From Physcomitrium patens (lineage: Eukaryota; Streptophyta; Bryopsida; Funariales; Funariaceae), in assembly GCF_000002425.4 (NCBI RefSeq), contig NC_037270.1:9162494-9226493 (forward strand): a DNA stretch of 64,000 nucleotides. The letters run 5' to 3'. Position numbers and translations under genes: made by a program. The notes under the pieces were generated by a model. It was not told where the DNA came from, made no database searches, and was given only the letters and a program-made list of their open reading frames with translations. Within the stretch, counting starts at the first letter, position 1. The number at the start of each line of letters is the position of its first letter. Positions 37,146 through 48,532 of the stretch are shown here, piece by piece.

Positions 37146-37269
37146 GATTATTAATTGATTTAATCTTTAAGTTTAAGATTTGATTAGAATTTGAGATCAT
37201 GTCAAGAAAAAAAAAGTCAAGGAATGTAAATAACCAAATAAGTTGTTTTTCAAAGAGAGATTACAAAAA

Positions 37270-37700
37270 ATAAAAATAAAAAAATATGTATATTTAAGAA
37301 GGAATTGGAATGGTTATTGCTAAAGACTAGAAAAATTAGAGACTCTTAAAACTAGACTTGAATCTAGAAAAGAGTTGTCAAGAATGACAAAGGCCTCACT
37401 CTTGCCTCTGTATATACTATCAAACTTGTAGGATACATGTCTAATTTGCAAGTTAAGTTTTTTATATGTATACTATATGTCCAACTTGTATTACAAGTGG
37501 CCAACATGTGCAATTTGTGGCCAACTTGTTTGCCAAGTTTTCTACCTACCAATCACCTAGAGACATGTATAAATTCAAATCCATATTTATAAAACTTTTA
37601 AAAAACTTCTTTAAAAGATATTATTGAATTTATCTATTTTTACTTACTTCTATCTATTCCTATTATCTAGGTAATTATTGTAGTAAATATGTATGTTCAT
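37270..37700 (-). mobile_element. LTR-like dispersed repeat, copy 2 (minus strand)
   Basis: The reverse complement aligns block by block with 8400-8825 and 53320-53770: an opening acctagataataggaatagat-like block, aatatcttttaaagaagtttt, atttatacatgt, tagaaaacttgg, gtatatacagaggcaagagtga and tagcaataaccattccaatt. Divergence is substantial, so it is an old copy. Confidence 0.6.
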
Positions 37701-38867
37701 AGCATAATAAGATTATTAAAATCTAAATAGAAATTAAGGTTTTAGAGTTAAAATATAAATAAGATTAAATTAAAATATTAAATTTTTTATGATTAATTTT
37801 TTTATGATTAATTTTTTTTAGATTTAAATAAATTAGATTTAAAATAAAATGAATCTTAGAATAAAAATTGATTAAAAGTAACTTGATATTAGTTAAGAAA
37901 TATATATAAGAATTGGTTTTTATGATAGATTTTGTACAAAATTATGAAGTTAAAAAATATTGTAGAATCTTATGTTGCATGTATATGAAAGTATATTAGA
38001 TTTTTAAGTTATTAAAGTATATTGAGTAGATACTAACTAGGTTGTTATTTAGCTAATTATTAATATAAATATGAATAATTTTTTATTTATAAAGAAATTT
38101 ATATGATACAACTAAACTATATATATATATATATATATATATAATTATTTAAAATTAGCAGCTATATTATTAGAAAGTTTATTTTACAAAAATATATTTT
38201 ATCTTGCATTAGTCTATATATTCTTTTTATTGTGATATGTGCTTATTATAAAAAATTAAATTGATTTTAGATGAAATTTAAAAATATCTATGAGTACACA
38301 TAATTTTAAATCAGACCACTTTATTTAAAATAAATCAGAAGTAAGCTTTAATATTAGGTCCCTTAAAAGAAATTTGCATAGAAACAAGCAGCATTTGAAA
38401 AATCACTATTATGAAGCTTTAAATGGTTAATAATAATCTAGATGCTTTCAAAAGATATGTGTTAATAGAGCCTTTTTTTTTTTCTTTTATTTATTTTTAA
38501 ATCCTTCTTCTTTAAAAGAGACACACCAAATTATCTAATTAAGACCAAATGATTGTGATAGGATATTATAATAAATTTTACAAAAATAAATAAACTTATA
38601 AATAAACAAAAGCAAGAAACAATGTAACCATTGTGGGACATTAAATAGACAACCTCAAAACAAAGTAAAAGAATCAAATACAAGAAAATATTCAAAGTTA
38701 AAAAATAATTATAATTATAATAATAATGTTAGGTAAACTGAACACAAAAGTCACTTATACAAGCTTAGTCATCCATACTATTGATGGATATTGGAGGAGG
38801 TTCCAAATTAATGAGTATAAAATATACTATGGTAGTTTTCCCCAAACCTTGCTCCACATCACTAAGT
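37701..38867. other. AT-rich intergenic DNA
   Basis: No gene seen. A (TA)n run lies at 38119-38143. Confidence 0.55.
38119..38143. repeat. (TA)n microsatellite
   Basis: About 12 TA units. Confidence 0.95.
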
Positions 38868-38876
38868 TTAGGGTTT
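38868..38876 (+). promoter_or_regulatory. Telo-box upstream of the hydroxypyruvate reductase gene
   Basis: TTAGGGTTT about 390 bp before the start codon at 39270. The same 9-mer lies upstream of the SDR and BASS2-like genes. Confidence 0.35.
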
Positions 38877-39269
38877 GGGATACTCTATTTGGTTATTTTT
38901 TCTTTGAGCTTTGTAATAGTCTCACCTTATGACTGTCAAGATAAAATAAAATAAAAAATAAACGAAAATAAAGGATGGCCGATTCAGCACAAAATCATCT
39001 CAGATAGGGCACCTTGCCAGCTCAGCTCAGCTCCGTCTCAATGACATGCATGAGCTTCCAGCGGATGAATGAACAAAGAAAGGGATGAGGAGGAGGACAT
39101 GGAGATGATATCTGTTTATCCAACCCCAAGAGCCGATAACGTGAGAGGTTATCCTGGTGTCCTTCGACAGATCGCAGATTGTTGCATTCACTCACTCACT
39201 CACTCACGCACTCAATTCCCCGACCTCGGCGTGATTTCAGATTGACCCAATTTGGGGGCTCTGGCAGCG

Positions 39270-42200
39270 ATGGCCGCGAAACAGCTCGCAGTGCAGGTGC
39301 ACAATGCGGGAGGGACGCTGCGGGTGCTCAGCACTAAGCCCATGCCCGGCACTCAATGGATCAAAACTCTCACTAGCGTTGGGTGCCGCGTTGAGGCGAG
39401 TCCCCCCCCTCATCCCAATTCGCTCTCCTTGCTCAGTTGGGGTGTTTAATTTTTGGGTGGATTCTGTGCACCAGGGTTTTTGGGATGCTAGAAAATGTTT
39501 TCTTCTGTCTGTCGCACCTGGGAAAATTCGGTATTTCAAATGTGGGGTCATGTTGATTTGGTTTTGGTTGTCTACTTCGTACATGGTTACGTAATTTAGC
39601 GAGAGTGATGAGCTGTGGTGTGAAAATATTGTAATGTTGGAATTGAGTGAGACTTTGAGTAGTAGCGAATGTAAGGGTTTAGGTACCGTAGTCACAGAGA
39701 TTTTTAGTCCTTCGAACTTAATTTTATTTCTTTGCCAGGCTTCAGGAGTGATATTGCGAAATAGGTGGGGTTTAATGGGGGATATGTTAGCGCGATCGGT
39801 ATGAGGAATTGCAGTACAGGAATTTGATTTTTAGTTGTCCATGCTCAGATTCTGATGACAGCTTCAGAGTGCTGAATGATCAATAGAAGCATCTGGGATT
39901 TCCGCTTTTCTTTTCAAAGACCGACTTGACTCTAGCCTCATGCTGCCCCACGCGTAACATCACCTTAAATATGAGTTCCTCACCTCAAAGGCTCTGAATA
40001 TTGAACGGAATTCAATTTGAAGTTTCTGACGGGATGCATTCATTTGAACATATTCTGAGGAGTGTGAGAAAGCCGCGTATACAAACATATCTCTATATAT
40101 ATACACTCACACAAGTGTTCGAGATGTTGGATGGAAAATATTGTTGTCTCTCTGTCTTTCCGCTTTCAAGACATCTCCAGTTCAGGTTCTAACAGTGTAC
40201 ACTCAATGCAGGTGTGCACTGAGCCGAAGGTCATACTCAGCACGGATGACATCGTTTCTCTCATTGGGAACAAATGCGACGGTGTCATTGGACAGGTAGG
40301 CGCAGATCCTTGTGTCATATTGGTAATTCTTTGTCCTTGGTTGCAGTTCCTTCATGCGAACGGACACTACTTGGGGACGTCCTGGAAGTGATAATTTACC
40401 AATCCCATGTGCAGTTGACAGAGGATTGGGGAGATACCCTATTTGGGGCCTTGAAGAAAGCCGGCGGGCATGCGTACAGTAATATGGCAGTCGGTTATAA
40501 CAACGTGGATGTGGATGCTGCTACTCGACATGGCATATCCGTTGGAAACACTCCCGTATGTCTTACGAATGAGACCTTCTTACCCTTTTCACACAATTCT
40601 GCAGGAATTTGTAAGATAGCAATTGAACTCGTGAAGCATCTGATGAGAGAGCTTGCTTGTTTTTAACTCGTTTCTCTAAGAACGATTTCAGTCTCCCTAA
40701 TCTCCTCCGGCCATCTCGCCATTTGCTGGATCTCAAAATGGGAAATATAACTTCATTGATATTATATCACTGAGAGATTCATGTCCCTTGGAATTTCTTA
40801 GGGTGTACTGACGGAGACAACAGCGGAGCTGGCAGCAGCTCTGACGCTTGCGGCAGCCCGGCGGGTTGTGGAAGCTGATGACTTCATGCGTGCTGGCAAA
40901 TACGAAGGCTGGCTTCCTACTTTGTATGTGATCGTTGCATCTTTGTGCTCTTAATTCATAAAATTCTGGAGTTGTATGCTAAAACCATGAATCTATGATT
41001 GAAAAGTGTGGAATAATGTTAATGGAAAATTTTCCGTTCTGTAGGTTTGTGGGAAATTTACTTAAGGGACAAACCGTTGGCATTATTGGTGCCGGAAGAA
41101 TTGGGACAGCCTATGCACGCATGATGGTATGGTTCATCTATCAACCTTGAGAATTTAAGAACAATGCTGTCGCAACTGCAGCTTAGGTCCTGCCTTTGAG
41201 CCGCTCTCGGATTAAATTGCTATGTTTTTTCTGCCAGGTTGAAGGGTTCAAAATGAACGTAATCTATTACGACTTGTATCAGGCGACGAGACTGGAGAAG
41301 TTTGTTTCAGGTTTTTGCGTATGACTATTTTGCCGATTGTTTTTTCACTTATTAGGTGGTATCATCTTTTAAACATTTCAGAATCGAAAGGCAATAATTC
41401 TACAGTACATGATCGTGTTTTTGAGCCCTCTCCCTCGTTGCAGAAACATACCAATTCAGCTGAAAGCTCATGATTTTTGCAGCATATGGACAATTTCTCG
41501 AGTCCCAGGGCGAGACACCTGTACATTGGCGGAGAGCATCCTCTCCGGAAGACGTCTTAAAAGAAGCTGATGTGGTATGACTTCATCCGAAAATCCTACG
41601 CCACTTGTTCTTTAATCACATCGTGAGGAGTCACGTGCAAATAACAGCTCATCATCTGAACTCCTCTTCGACGGCCCCTTCTCAATTTACCACCGCTTAA
41701 TTTGTTTTAGTCCCACAGCAGGTTTTCAAGGGACATTTTTCTAATTGGTCTTACAGAAAGCAGTGAGCTAATGAAGGTCCTGTTTCTGAATCGTCATAGC
41801 TAGGCTTGGAAACCTCTTATTTTTATAACAGAAATGCACTTGTTTAATATGTGTTCTTTTCGGTCTTAAAATTTAGGTAAGCTTGCACCCAGTTCTGGAC
41901 AAGACGACTTATCACCTCATTAATAAAGAGAGGCTGGCTCTCATGAAGAAGGTACTGACAGTCTTACTCCATTTGCAGTGTTTGAGTTGTACACATTTAA
42001 AATCATTCTGCCGAAGTGTTGATCTACTTTCCAGTTTCTCGACAATTTGCGATGAGGTTTGATTTTGAGTGTCTCACACGTCATTGGTCGTCCGAAAGGC
42101 ATAATGAAATTCTGAGAAATCCATACAACCATATGGATCTATGTTTGAAAGACTGATTTTAAATGGATCGTTTTTTATGCAATAGGACGCAGTCCTGGTG

Positions 42201-43204
42201 AATGCAAGCCGAGGACCTGTTGTTGATGAAACTGCTTTGGTGGAGCATCTCAAAGCCAATCCCATGTTTCGTGTTGGTCTAGATGTATTTGAGGTAAAAC
42301 GTCTACCTCTTCAAAATCACAAAAATGTCGAACATGGACATTTAGGCGGTGTGTGTGTGTGTCTGTCTGTATGTGTGTATGTGTTTTTTGTATTTTTTGT
42401 ATTTTTTTGATCTAAATAGGCAGTCTAGCACTGTGCTAGGGAGAATCCTGGGACATCTCGATTAAGTATTAGTAACTGCTGGATTCGTTTGCAGGATGAA
42501 CCTTACATGAAGCCCGGCCTCGGTGAACTCTCTAACGCTGTGGTCGTTCCTCACATTGCCTCGGCTTCCAAGGTAACCTTGAATGTAGCCAAATCTTTTT
42601 TCAGCACCATTTTCTTATTGAGACTAAGTGCAACAGAAGGGAAGAAACTAATTGCAAAGCCTGTGGAAAACCATCAAGTTTACTAAATATGCGCATCTCA
42701 TATGGATTCTGCGCAGTGGACGAGAGAAGGTATGGCGACACTCGCTGCCCAGAACGTTGCGGTGAGTAACCGACTCAGAAATCCTTATTATCTACTTGGA
42801 ATTGTAGGAGAGTATGCTTAATTTAATAAAACGTGTATAATTTACTTTAAGATGATTATTACTACTGTGGGTCAGGGTTTTAACTGTCTCCTTTCATATT
42901 TATCTTGATGGTAATTTTCAAATCTATGTCAAAACACCGAAGAACTCAGGGGAGTTCATATTTTAGTCTCAGAAAACAAAAGGGATGACGAAAAGGTCAG
43001 TTGTCTATTAACTTGATCCAACTGATCTCTCATGTAACCTGATGACTGAATCACTCGTTTCTTTGTTTGCAGGCCAAGCTGAAAGGATGGCCTGTATGGT
43101 CTAGTCCTAACGTTGAACCCTTCCTTGATGAGATCAAGCCAGCGCCCAAGGCTGCTCCAAGTATTATCAATGCGAAAGCTCTTTGTTTGTCTTCAATGCC
43201 TTGA
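39270..43204 (+). CDS. HPR1: NADH-dependent hydroxypyruvate reductase (glycerate dehydrogenase), 12 exons
   Basis: Exons 39270-39395, 40212-40295, 40415-40555, 40802-40923, 41045-41126, 41238-41310, 41483-41574, 41877-41951, 42186-42293, 42495-42572, 42717-42761 and 43073-43204 join in frame into 385 residues, the usual length. It is a D-2-hydroxyacid dehydrogenase: GAGRIG of the Rossmann fold in exon 5, the substrate-binding Arg in NASRGP (exon 9), the Glu of DVFEDEPYMKPG across exons 9/10, and the catalytic His of PHIASAS (exon 10). The enzyme reduces hydroxypyruvate to glycerate in the peroxisomal photorespiratory cycle. Two oddities: the first intron must begin GC (gag|gcgagt) to keep the conserved CRVE-VCTE junction, and the main frame ends ALCLSSMP rather than the SKL peroxisome signal usual for plant HPR1. 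A downstream SKL exon may exist (see findings). Confidence 0.93.
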
Positions 43205-43738
43205 GGTTAGATTTTCTTCATAACCATGGAAGCTATGGAGACTTCCGTGTTTGTAAGAAACAAAAATTAAGGATATAAACTTCCCTTCTGTTCGTACGAC
43301 TCGGCCAAAAAATTCAAAGATTGAAAAATCGAGGATTTTGAACTTCGAACTTCGCTTTGCAAGTGACTGCCTTAATTATGATGAAGTGCCTAACTGTTGT
43401 ATTTCTGCCATAATATGTTAATGTTTCCAATGGCCTTTCAGTTGAAGATTATATATCTATAATATTAATACCTATAAGAAATTAAAAATCATACACCTTC
43501 TACCTCCGCTTTATTTGGATTCCTAGTATATTTTGGAATTGCTTCTAAAACTATATAAGCATATTCTAAGCTGTAACAAAATTTCTAGTTTTTAATGTCT
43601 CTTGTCACTAATCTTGTGTTTTTTAAGAAGTAATATATTCCATACAAATACAATCTAATTAAGATAACTATGCAATTTTGAAGTTTTAGGTAGATAATCT
43701 AATCTACAAATATTTTATAACAAATATATATATATAAC

Positions 43739-43764
43739 AAAAAAAAAAAAAAAAAAAAAAAAAA
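43739..43764 (+). repeat. Poly(A) tract, 26 bases
   Basis: Homopolymer downstream of HPR1. Confidence 0.95.
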
Positions 43765-44025
43765 GAACAACAAACCTTGTTTTTTAAAAGTTGTTTTTAT
43801 AGGAACATCTCTTTCTTGATTCAATTATAAGAGTTGTATCAATTATAACTTTAATTTTTTTTAAATAAGAATATTTAGATAGAAAATATATTTGTAGGAT
43901 AGAATTGTGAGATAATAAAGTAACTTTAAAAGCCATGTTGCCAAAGCAATGCATATATTAAATTCTAGTTTGGATTTTTTTTTTTTTTATTTTCTTATAT
44001 AAGATCATATAGATTTTTAATGCTT

Positions 44026-44028
<3 letters not shown>

Positions 44029-44061
<33 letters not shown>
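44029..44061. repeat. (TA)n microsatellite
   Basis: About 16 TA units. Confidence 0.95.
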
Positions 44062-44063
<2 letters not shown>

Positions 44064-44968
44064 AATAAATAAAAAATTATTTATTAAATTCCATAATTTG
44101 CATATATGATTTAGAATTTTATCTAACAAAGCTTGTTGAACTTGGATTGCCAAAATAAGGTTATCCTTCAATCCTATTAAAGTAGCCATTTTATTTATTT
44201 ACAATATCATTTATTTTCTTTATAAGGCCATTTTTATTATTAATTTAAATATTTATTAATTTAATTTTAAATGATTGAGTCACAAAAACATAACAAAAAT
44301 ATATAGATCAATTAAAAAGTCTATTGCATAGAGGCATTATTTTCAAAGTTCTCTCTTATTGTGATGTGGTTTTATGATTGTTATTATTCATTTAAGTAAA
44401 ATTATTATTTAGCTCCAGACTAAGGTTTTTGCCTTTTGATTATAAAATGCTTAAGTTGGAGTATCATATAGCCTCTTCAAATCCATTAATCCTATTCTTC
44501 TTTGCTTGATTACAAATTATAAGCATCAACTTTGTAATATTTATTGAATATGACTCTTTACAATGCATTACAATGCAAGCACTTTTAGGATATTCAAATA
44601 TCTTTGATCTACTTAGAATATTGGTATAGTTTTTATTTTTCACTAATTGCTATAATCTTTAATCTTTAATTTTTTTTAATATTATTTCTTGTTGTTAATA
44701 TTTTTTTTAGTAACAAAAATTGTTTGATAAAGAAATGTTTCTAATCATTTTTATTGTTTTAGGTCATAGGATTTCTTTTTGCAAAGCCTTTGACTAGTAT
44801 GTTTGCAAATTATTTCTACCTAAGAATGATTAATTTCTTCTTTATTACAATTGTTATTCAAGTTTCTTTTAAGAGGTTCTTTTTTCTTTCTACAATACAA
44901 ATATTTTGCTAGAATATGGTTTCATCAAAGATTTTTTATTTTATTTTTATTGATTTTGTTTATTTAGT

Positions 44969-44971
<3 letters not shown>

Positions 44972-45011
<40 letters not shown>
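44972..45011. repeat. (TA)n microsatellite
   Basis: About 20 TA units. Confidence 0.95.
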
Positions 45012-45013
<2 letters not shown>

Positions 45014-46018
45014 CTTTATATTTTCAATAAGGGTATATACTAACTATCATAACATCCCTATATTTAAATGTTTTTGCTATATTTGTAGTTCCTTATTTGA
45101 TTCTTTTTTATTGATTGGTATTAGCAATAATTTTTATTTATCTCAGATTTATTAATATGTATTTGTATATAGATTAATTTTTTTGAGAGAAGTTTAATCC
45201 AATATTGTTTTATAGATTATACTATGCTATTGATTTTATATGGTTATTTATCATATATTTATACTATAACTTTATTTAGTAGATTTTACTATTATCTAAA
45301 CTACATCTTAATCTATTCCAAGAACATAGAAGAACATGAACTTCATATCTATTTTGTGTTACAAAAACTAAGAGATACGAGACTCTATACCAAGATAAAA
45401 AAGTATATATTTCATAATATTCAAGTTAGCTTCTTCTGATACATCATTTCAAATGATAGATTTATGATGGATCTTAAAAAAATTCAAACTATTATGGATT
45501 AAAAGATCTCAAAATAAATAAATTATGTCTAATATTTTTTAGGATTTACTAAGTACTATTGAATCTTCATTAAAGACTTCTTTTAAGTTGCAGCTCTACT
45601 TAAATGTTTGATTTGTAAAGACAAATTTCAATGGAATCAAGAAGCAGAAGCATTATTTGAAGCTTTAAAGAAAGTATTTGTTTTTGCACTAATCTTCTAT
45701 CCTGTCAATTTTCTAAGCCATTTTTTATAGAAATAGACATATTAAGATTTGCTTTAGGAATTATATTATCACAAATGGGAACAAATGATAAACTTCATCT
45801 AATAGCTTTTTATTCTAAAAACCTTTTAACAATCAACATCAACTATAAGATCTACAATAAAGAATTTTTTGTAATTAAAGATTTATTTTAAGAATAGCTC
45901 CATTATTTAATATGCACTCTTAGTCCAGTTATCGTATATACAAATCACAAGAATCTTAAGTATTTTATTTCAATATGCATTTTGAATCATCACCAAACTT
46001 GCTAGAGCATATTACTAG

Positions 46019-46160
46019 CAAGATTAAAATTCAAGCTCATTTATCGACTAAAAAAATAACAAGGTTTATTAAATGTATTCTTTAGACAATCTTATTTTGT
46101 ATTAAAAGATGAGCTTGAATTTTAATCTTGACATTAAATAAGCTTGAATTTTAATCTTAA
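46019..46160. repeat. Local 22-bp inverted repeat plus direct duplication inside the Gypsy remnant
   Basis: 46019-46040 (caagattaaaattcaagctc plus at) is the perfect reverse complement of 46111-46132. The same word recurs in direct orientation at about 46142-46160. Confidence 0.8.
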
Positions 46161-46799
46161 CATTATTGACAAAATTGAACAATAATGGACAATTCTCTTG
46201 AAGTTGGAGTATCTTCATCTTCAAACAATGAAATCAATAGTAACTATTGATTTAACTTTTATTAAGCAAGTTCAATCAAGTATGTCTTTTGATCCTCTTA
46301 TTTGTAATATTAAGAAAAATCTTTTCAAGTCTTATGATACTTTTAAGTTTAAATTTTAAAAAAATCTATTATATTTCAAATGATGCTTATATGTTTTAGA
46401 AGGTGAAACTTGATTATGTATTTTTCAAGCTCATCTCAACTTTCTAGTAATAAGACATTTTGAATACAATAAGACTTTCGAACTAATATCTAAGAATTTT
46501 TGGTGGCTTCAAATGTAAAAGGTGATGAAAGATTTTGTACAATCTTGAGATATTTGTTTACGACCAAAAATTCCTTGTCATTGATCTTACAAACTTTTTT
46601 AGCCATTATCCATTCCAGAATAATCATGGTCTTTTGTTTTTATGGATTTTATCATGGATCTTTAAGTCTTAAATTCTTATGACTCTATATTTGTGATAGT
46701 AGATTGTTTTGGCAAGATGGCATATTTTGTACCATATATAAAATCTATCATAAATAAAAAAATAGTTAAGCTTTTCCTTCACAACATCTATTGCTATTA

Positions 46800-46804
46800 T
46801 GAAT
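46800..46804 (+). other. Target-site duplication of Copia element, left copy
   Basis: TGAAT immediately before the 5' LTR; the same five bases follow the 3' LTR at 52200-52204. Confidence 0.85.
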
Positions 46805-47275
46805 TATTGAAGTAAGTAAGTAAAAGTAGAATAAATTACGTAATAAAAGGTATTACTTTAGATAAGTTGCTAATGATCAAAGGATTGACTCTTGATATAT
46901 AGAAACGACATCCTATGGATATAAGACAAGATCAAGGATCAAGAGTCAAATTCAAGAGGATAAAGTATGAACTAGAAAATATCTAAAGACTAAATAAGAG
47001 TAATTAATGTTTGGCATAAGATATCCTTGTGGTTAATAAGATGCCAAAGAATCCATGGACTATATGATACCTTTGAAGTATGTTAGATGCCAAATAATCT
47101 TAGGACCTAGGATCATGTGTATAAAAGTCAAAGAGTGGAAGTTGTCTTATAGGACAGCAACCACAACCTATAAGTATTGGATGTTGGAAGTGAGGAATAT
47201 CTTATTCCATATTCTCTTTGTGTGCAACCTTGCTAATGCTATGTGTTGTGACTTCAAAGTTCTATTTCTTTAATA
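46805..47275 (+). mobile_element. 5' LTR of Copia element 1, non-canonical termini
   Basis: 471 bp, similar along its whole length to the 3' LTR at 51727-52199. It begins TATTGAAG and ends CTTTAATA; the 3' LTR ends CTTCAATA, giving an 8-bp terminal inverted repeat. Ordinary LTRs start TG and end CA; here the outermost bases are TA...TA. Confidence 0.85.
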
Positions 47276-47839
47276 GATTATGGGCCCACTCACCTTTAGT
47301 TGTGACTTTTGAAGTTCTTTGAAGTCTTTGTTTTTATGACGAGTAGATCTTATGGTTCTTGCTGATGTTAGGATTTGATATCTTCTAAATCTCTTTTTGC
47401 ATCTAGTTATTGATGTAGTTATGCTCTTACTTGTTGTTCAATGCATTCATAGTCCTTGAGATTGTTATTCACTTTAGAATGTTGTTTTAGAATACTAATG
47501 GTATATTTCTTTGTTAACCTACCTCATTGATACACTAACATTGAACTTTCATGTGCTTAAGTATTTAATAGATCTTTTAATAGTCAAAAGAGATGTTATG
47601 AGATATTAGAGGTGACAAAAGAGTGGCAAAGCTTGCAAGAGAGGTTAAGATAGTGTATAAGACTTACGAAAAGTATTATAAATGAAGTTGAGAGTGATCA
47701 AAGAGTGAAATCACTAGTTTACTGACAAAGAGGGCATTTTGGGATTCTAAGGCAGCAATACCTTCTTGTTGACTTTTAGAACTCTATCTTCTTTTTTCTT
47801 GATTTTCTTCGATACACCCCTTTCTGTAGATATGACTTA

Positions 47840-48403
47840 AGTGAGGGCAGGTTCGGTAGTAATTGAGAAGTTTAGAAGTGACAACTTCTACCATTAGAAG
47901 AAAAAAATGAAGCTTTTATTGGCTTCATTGGACCTTTGGGATATTGTTGATGAAAGTGAAGAGCCTCCTAGTGATGATGCTCATATCAAGGTAAAGAAAG
48001 AGTACAAACGACGTGAAAGGAAGGCTTTTGGCATGATTGCAAACAATCATGATGATGCCAATTTTTCACATATAATTGCTTACAATAGACCAGCAGAAGC
48101 ATAGAAGATTTTTTGTAACATCTATGAGAGTAAAAACCTTACTAATATTTTATGGATAAGGAAGAAGTTCTTAATGGTAAAGATGGAAGAAGAAAATGAA
48201 TTCATGGCTCATGTCAACAAGATAAAAGTACTTGTAAACCAACTAGTAGTTGTTAACATGCCAATTGATAATAGAGAAATTATGTTGACATTGTTCATGA
48301 ACCTTCTAGAATCCTATAACTATCTCATTGTGGCATTGGAGTCTATCAATATGAAGGAGCTTACTATGAATTATGTCACATCAAGACTTGCATATGAAGT
48401 AAT

Positions 48404-48438
<35 letters not shown>

Positions 48439-48440
48439 TC
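47840..48440 (+). pseudogene. Copia 1 Gag remnant
   Basis: A broken UBN2-type Gag: EKFRSDNFYH then KLLLASLDLWDIVDE, LVVVNMPIDNREIMLTLF and LLESYNYLIVALES, with in-frame stops near 47900 and 48103. It runs into a 32-base poly(A) tract that replaces the position where a zinc knuckle is expected. Confidence 0.75.
48405..48436 (+). repeat. Poly(A) tract, 32 bases, within Copia Gag
   Basis: Encodes a run of lysines in frame. It lies inside the element and so is not a retroposon tail. Confidence 0.95.
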
Positions 48441-48532
48441 AAAGTGATGATTCGGCTCTATTCTTAAGATAAGGCAAAGGTAGCTTTTTACACCAATGTG
48501 ATAATTCAAAAAGAAATATAAGGAATAGTGCA

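Larger units (their letters stand above)
34651..37269. other. AT-rich intergenic DNA
   Basis: Holds a 27-base poly(A) tract (35518-35544) and the 85-bp inverted repeat listed separately. No coding signal. Confidence 0.55.
43205..45279. other. HPR1 3' flank and AT-rich DNA leading into the Gypsy remnant
   Basis: The first few hundred bases are HPR1 3' UTR or a possible alternative last exon. A 26-base poly(A) tract (43739-43764) and TA runs (44029-44061, 44972-45011) follow. The 5' part of the Gypsy element may lie here but is not recognisable. Confidence 0.45.
45280..46804 (+). pseudogene. Ty3/Gypsy (chromovirus) pol remnant, 5' part: RT, RNase H, integrase start
   Basis: Read across stops, the + strand shows reverse transcriptase after its active site (ILIYSKNIEEHELH, LRDTRLYTKIKKYIFH), the RT/RNase H connection (KDKFQWNQEAEALFEALKK), RNase H (KPFFIEIDILRFALGIILSQ, VIVYTNHKNLKYF), the integrase zinc region (HFEYNKTFELISKNFWWLQ) and the start of the integrase core (MDFIMDL, SYDSIFVIVDCFGKMAYF). 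Domain order RT-RH-INT marks Ty3/Gypsy. Stops are frequent, so it is inactive. It breaks off at the Copia insertion at 46804 and resumes at 52205. Confidence 0.85.

Noticed and set aside
39237..39695. Minus-strand 152-codon frame
   Set aside because: Antisense to HPR1 exon 1 and intron 1, no motif.
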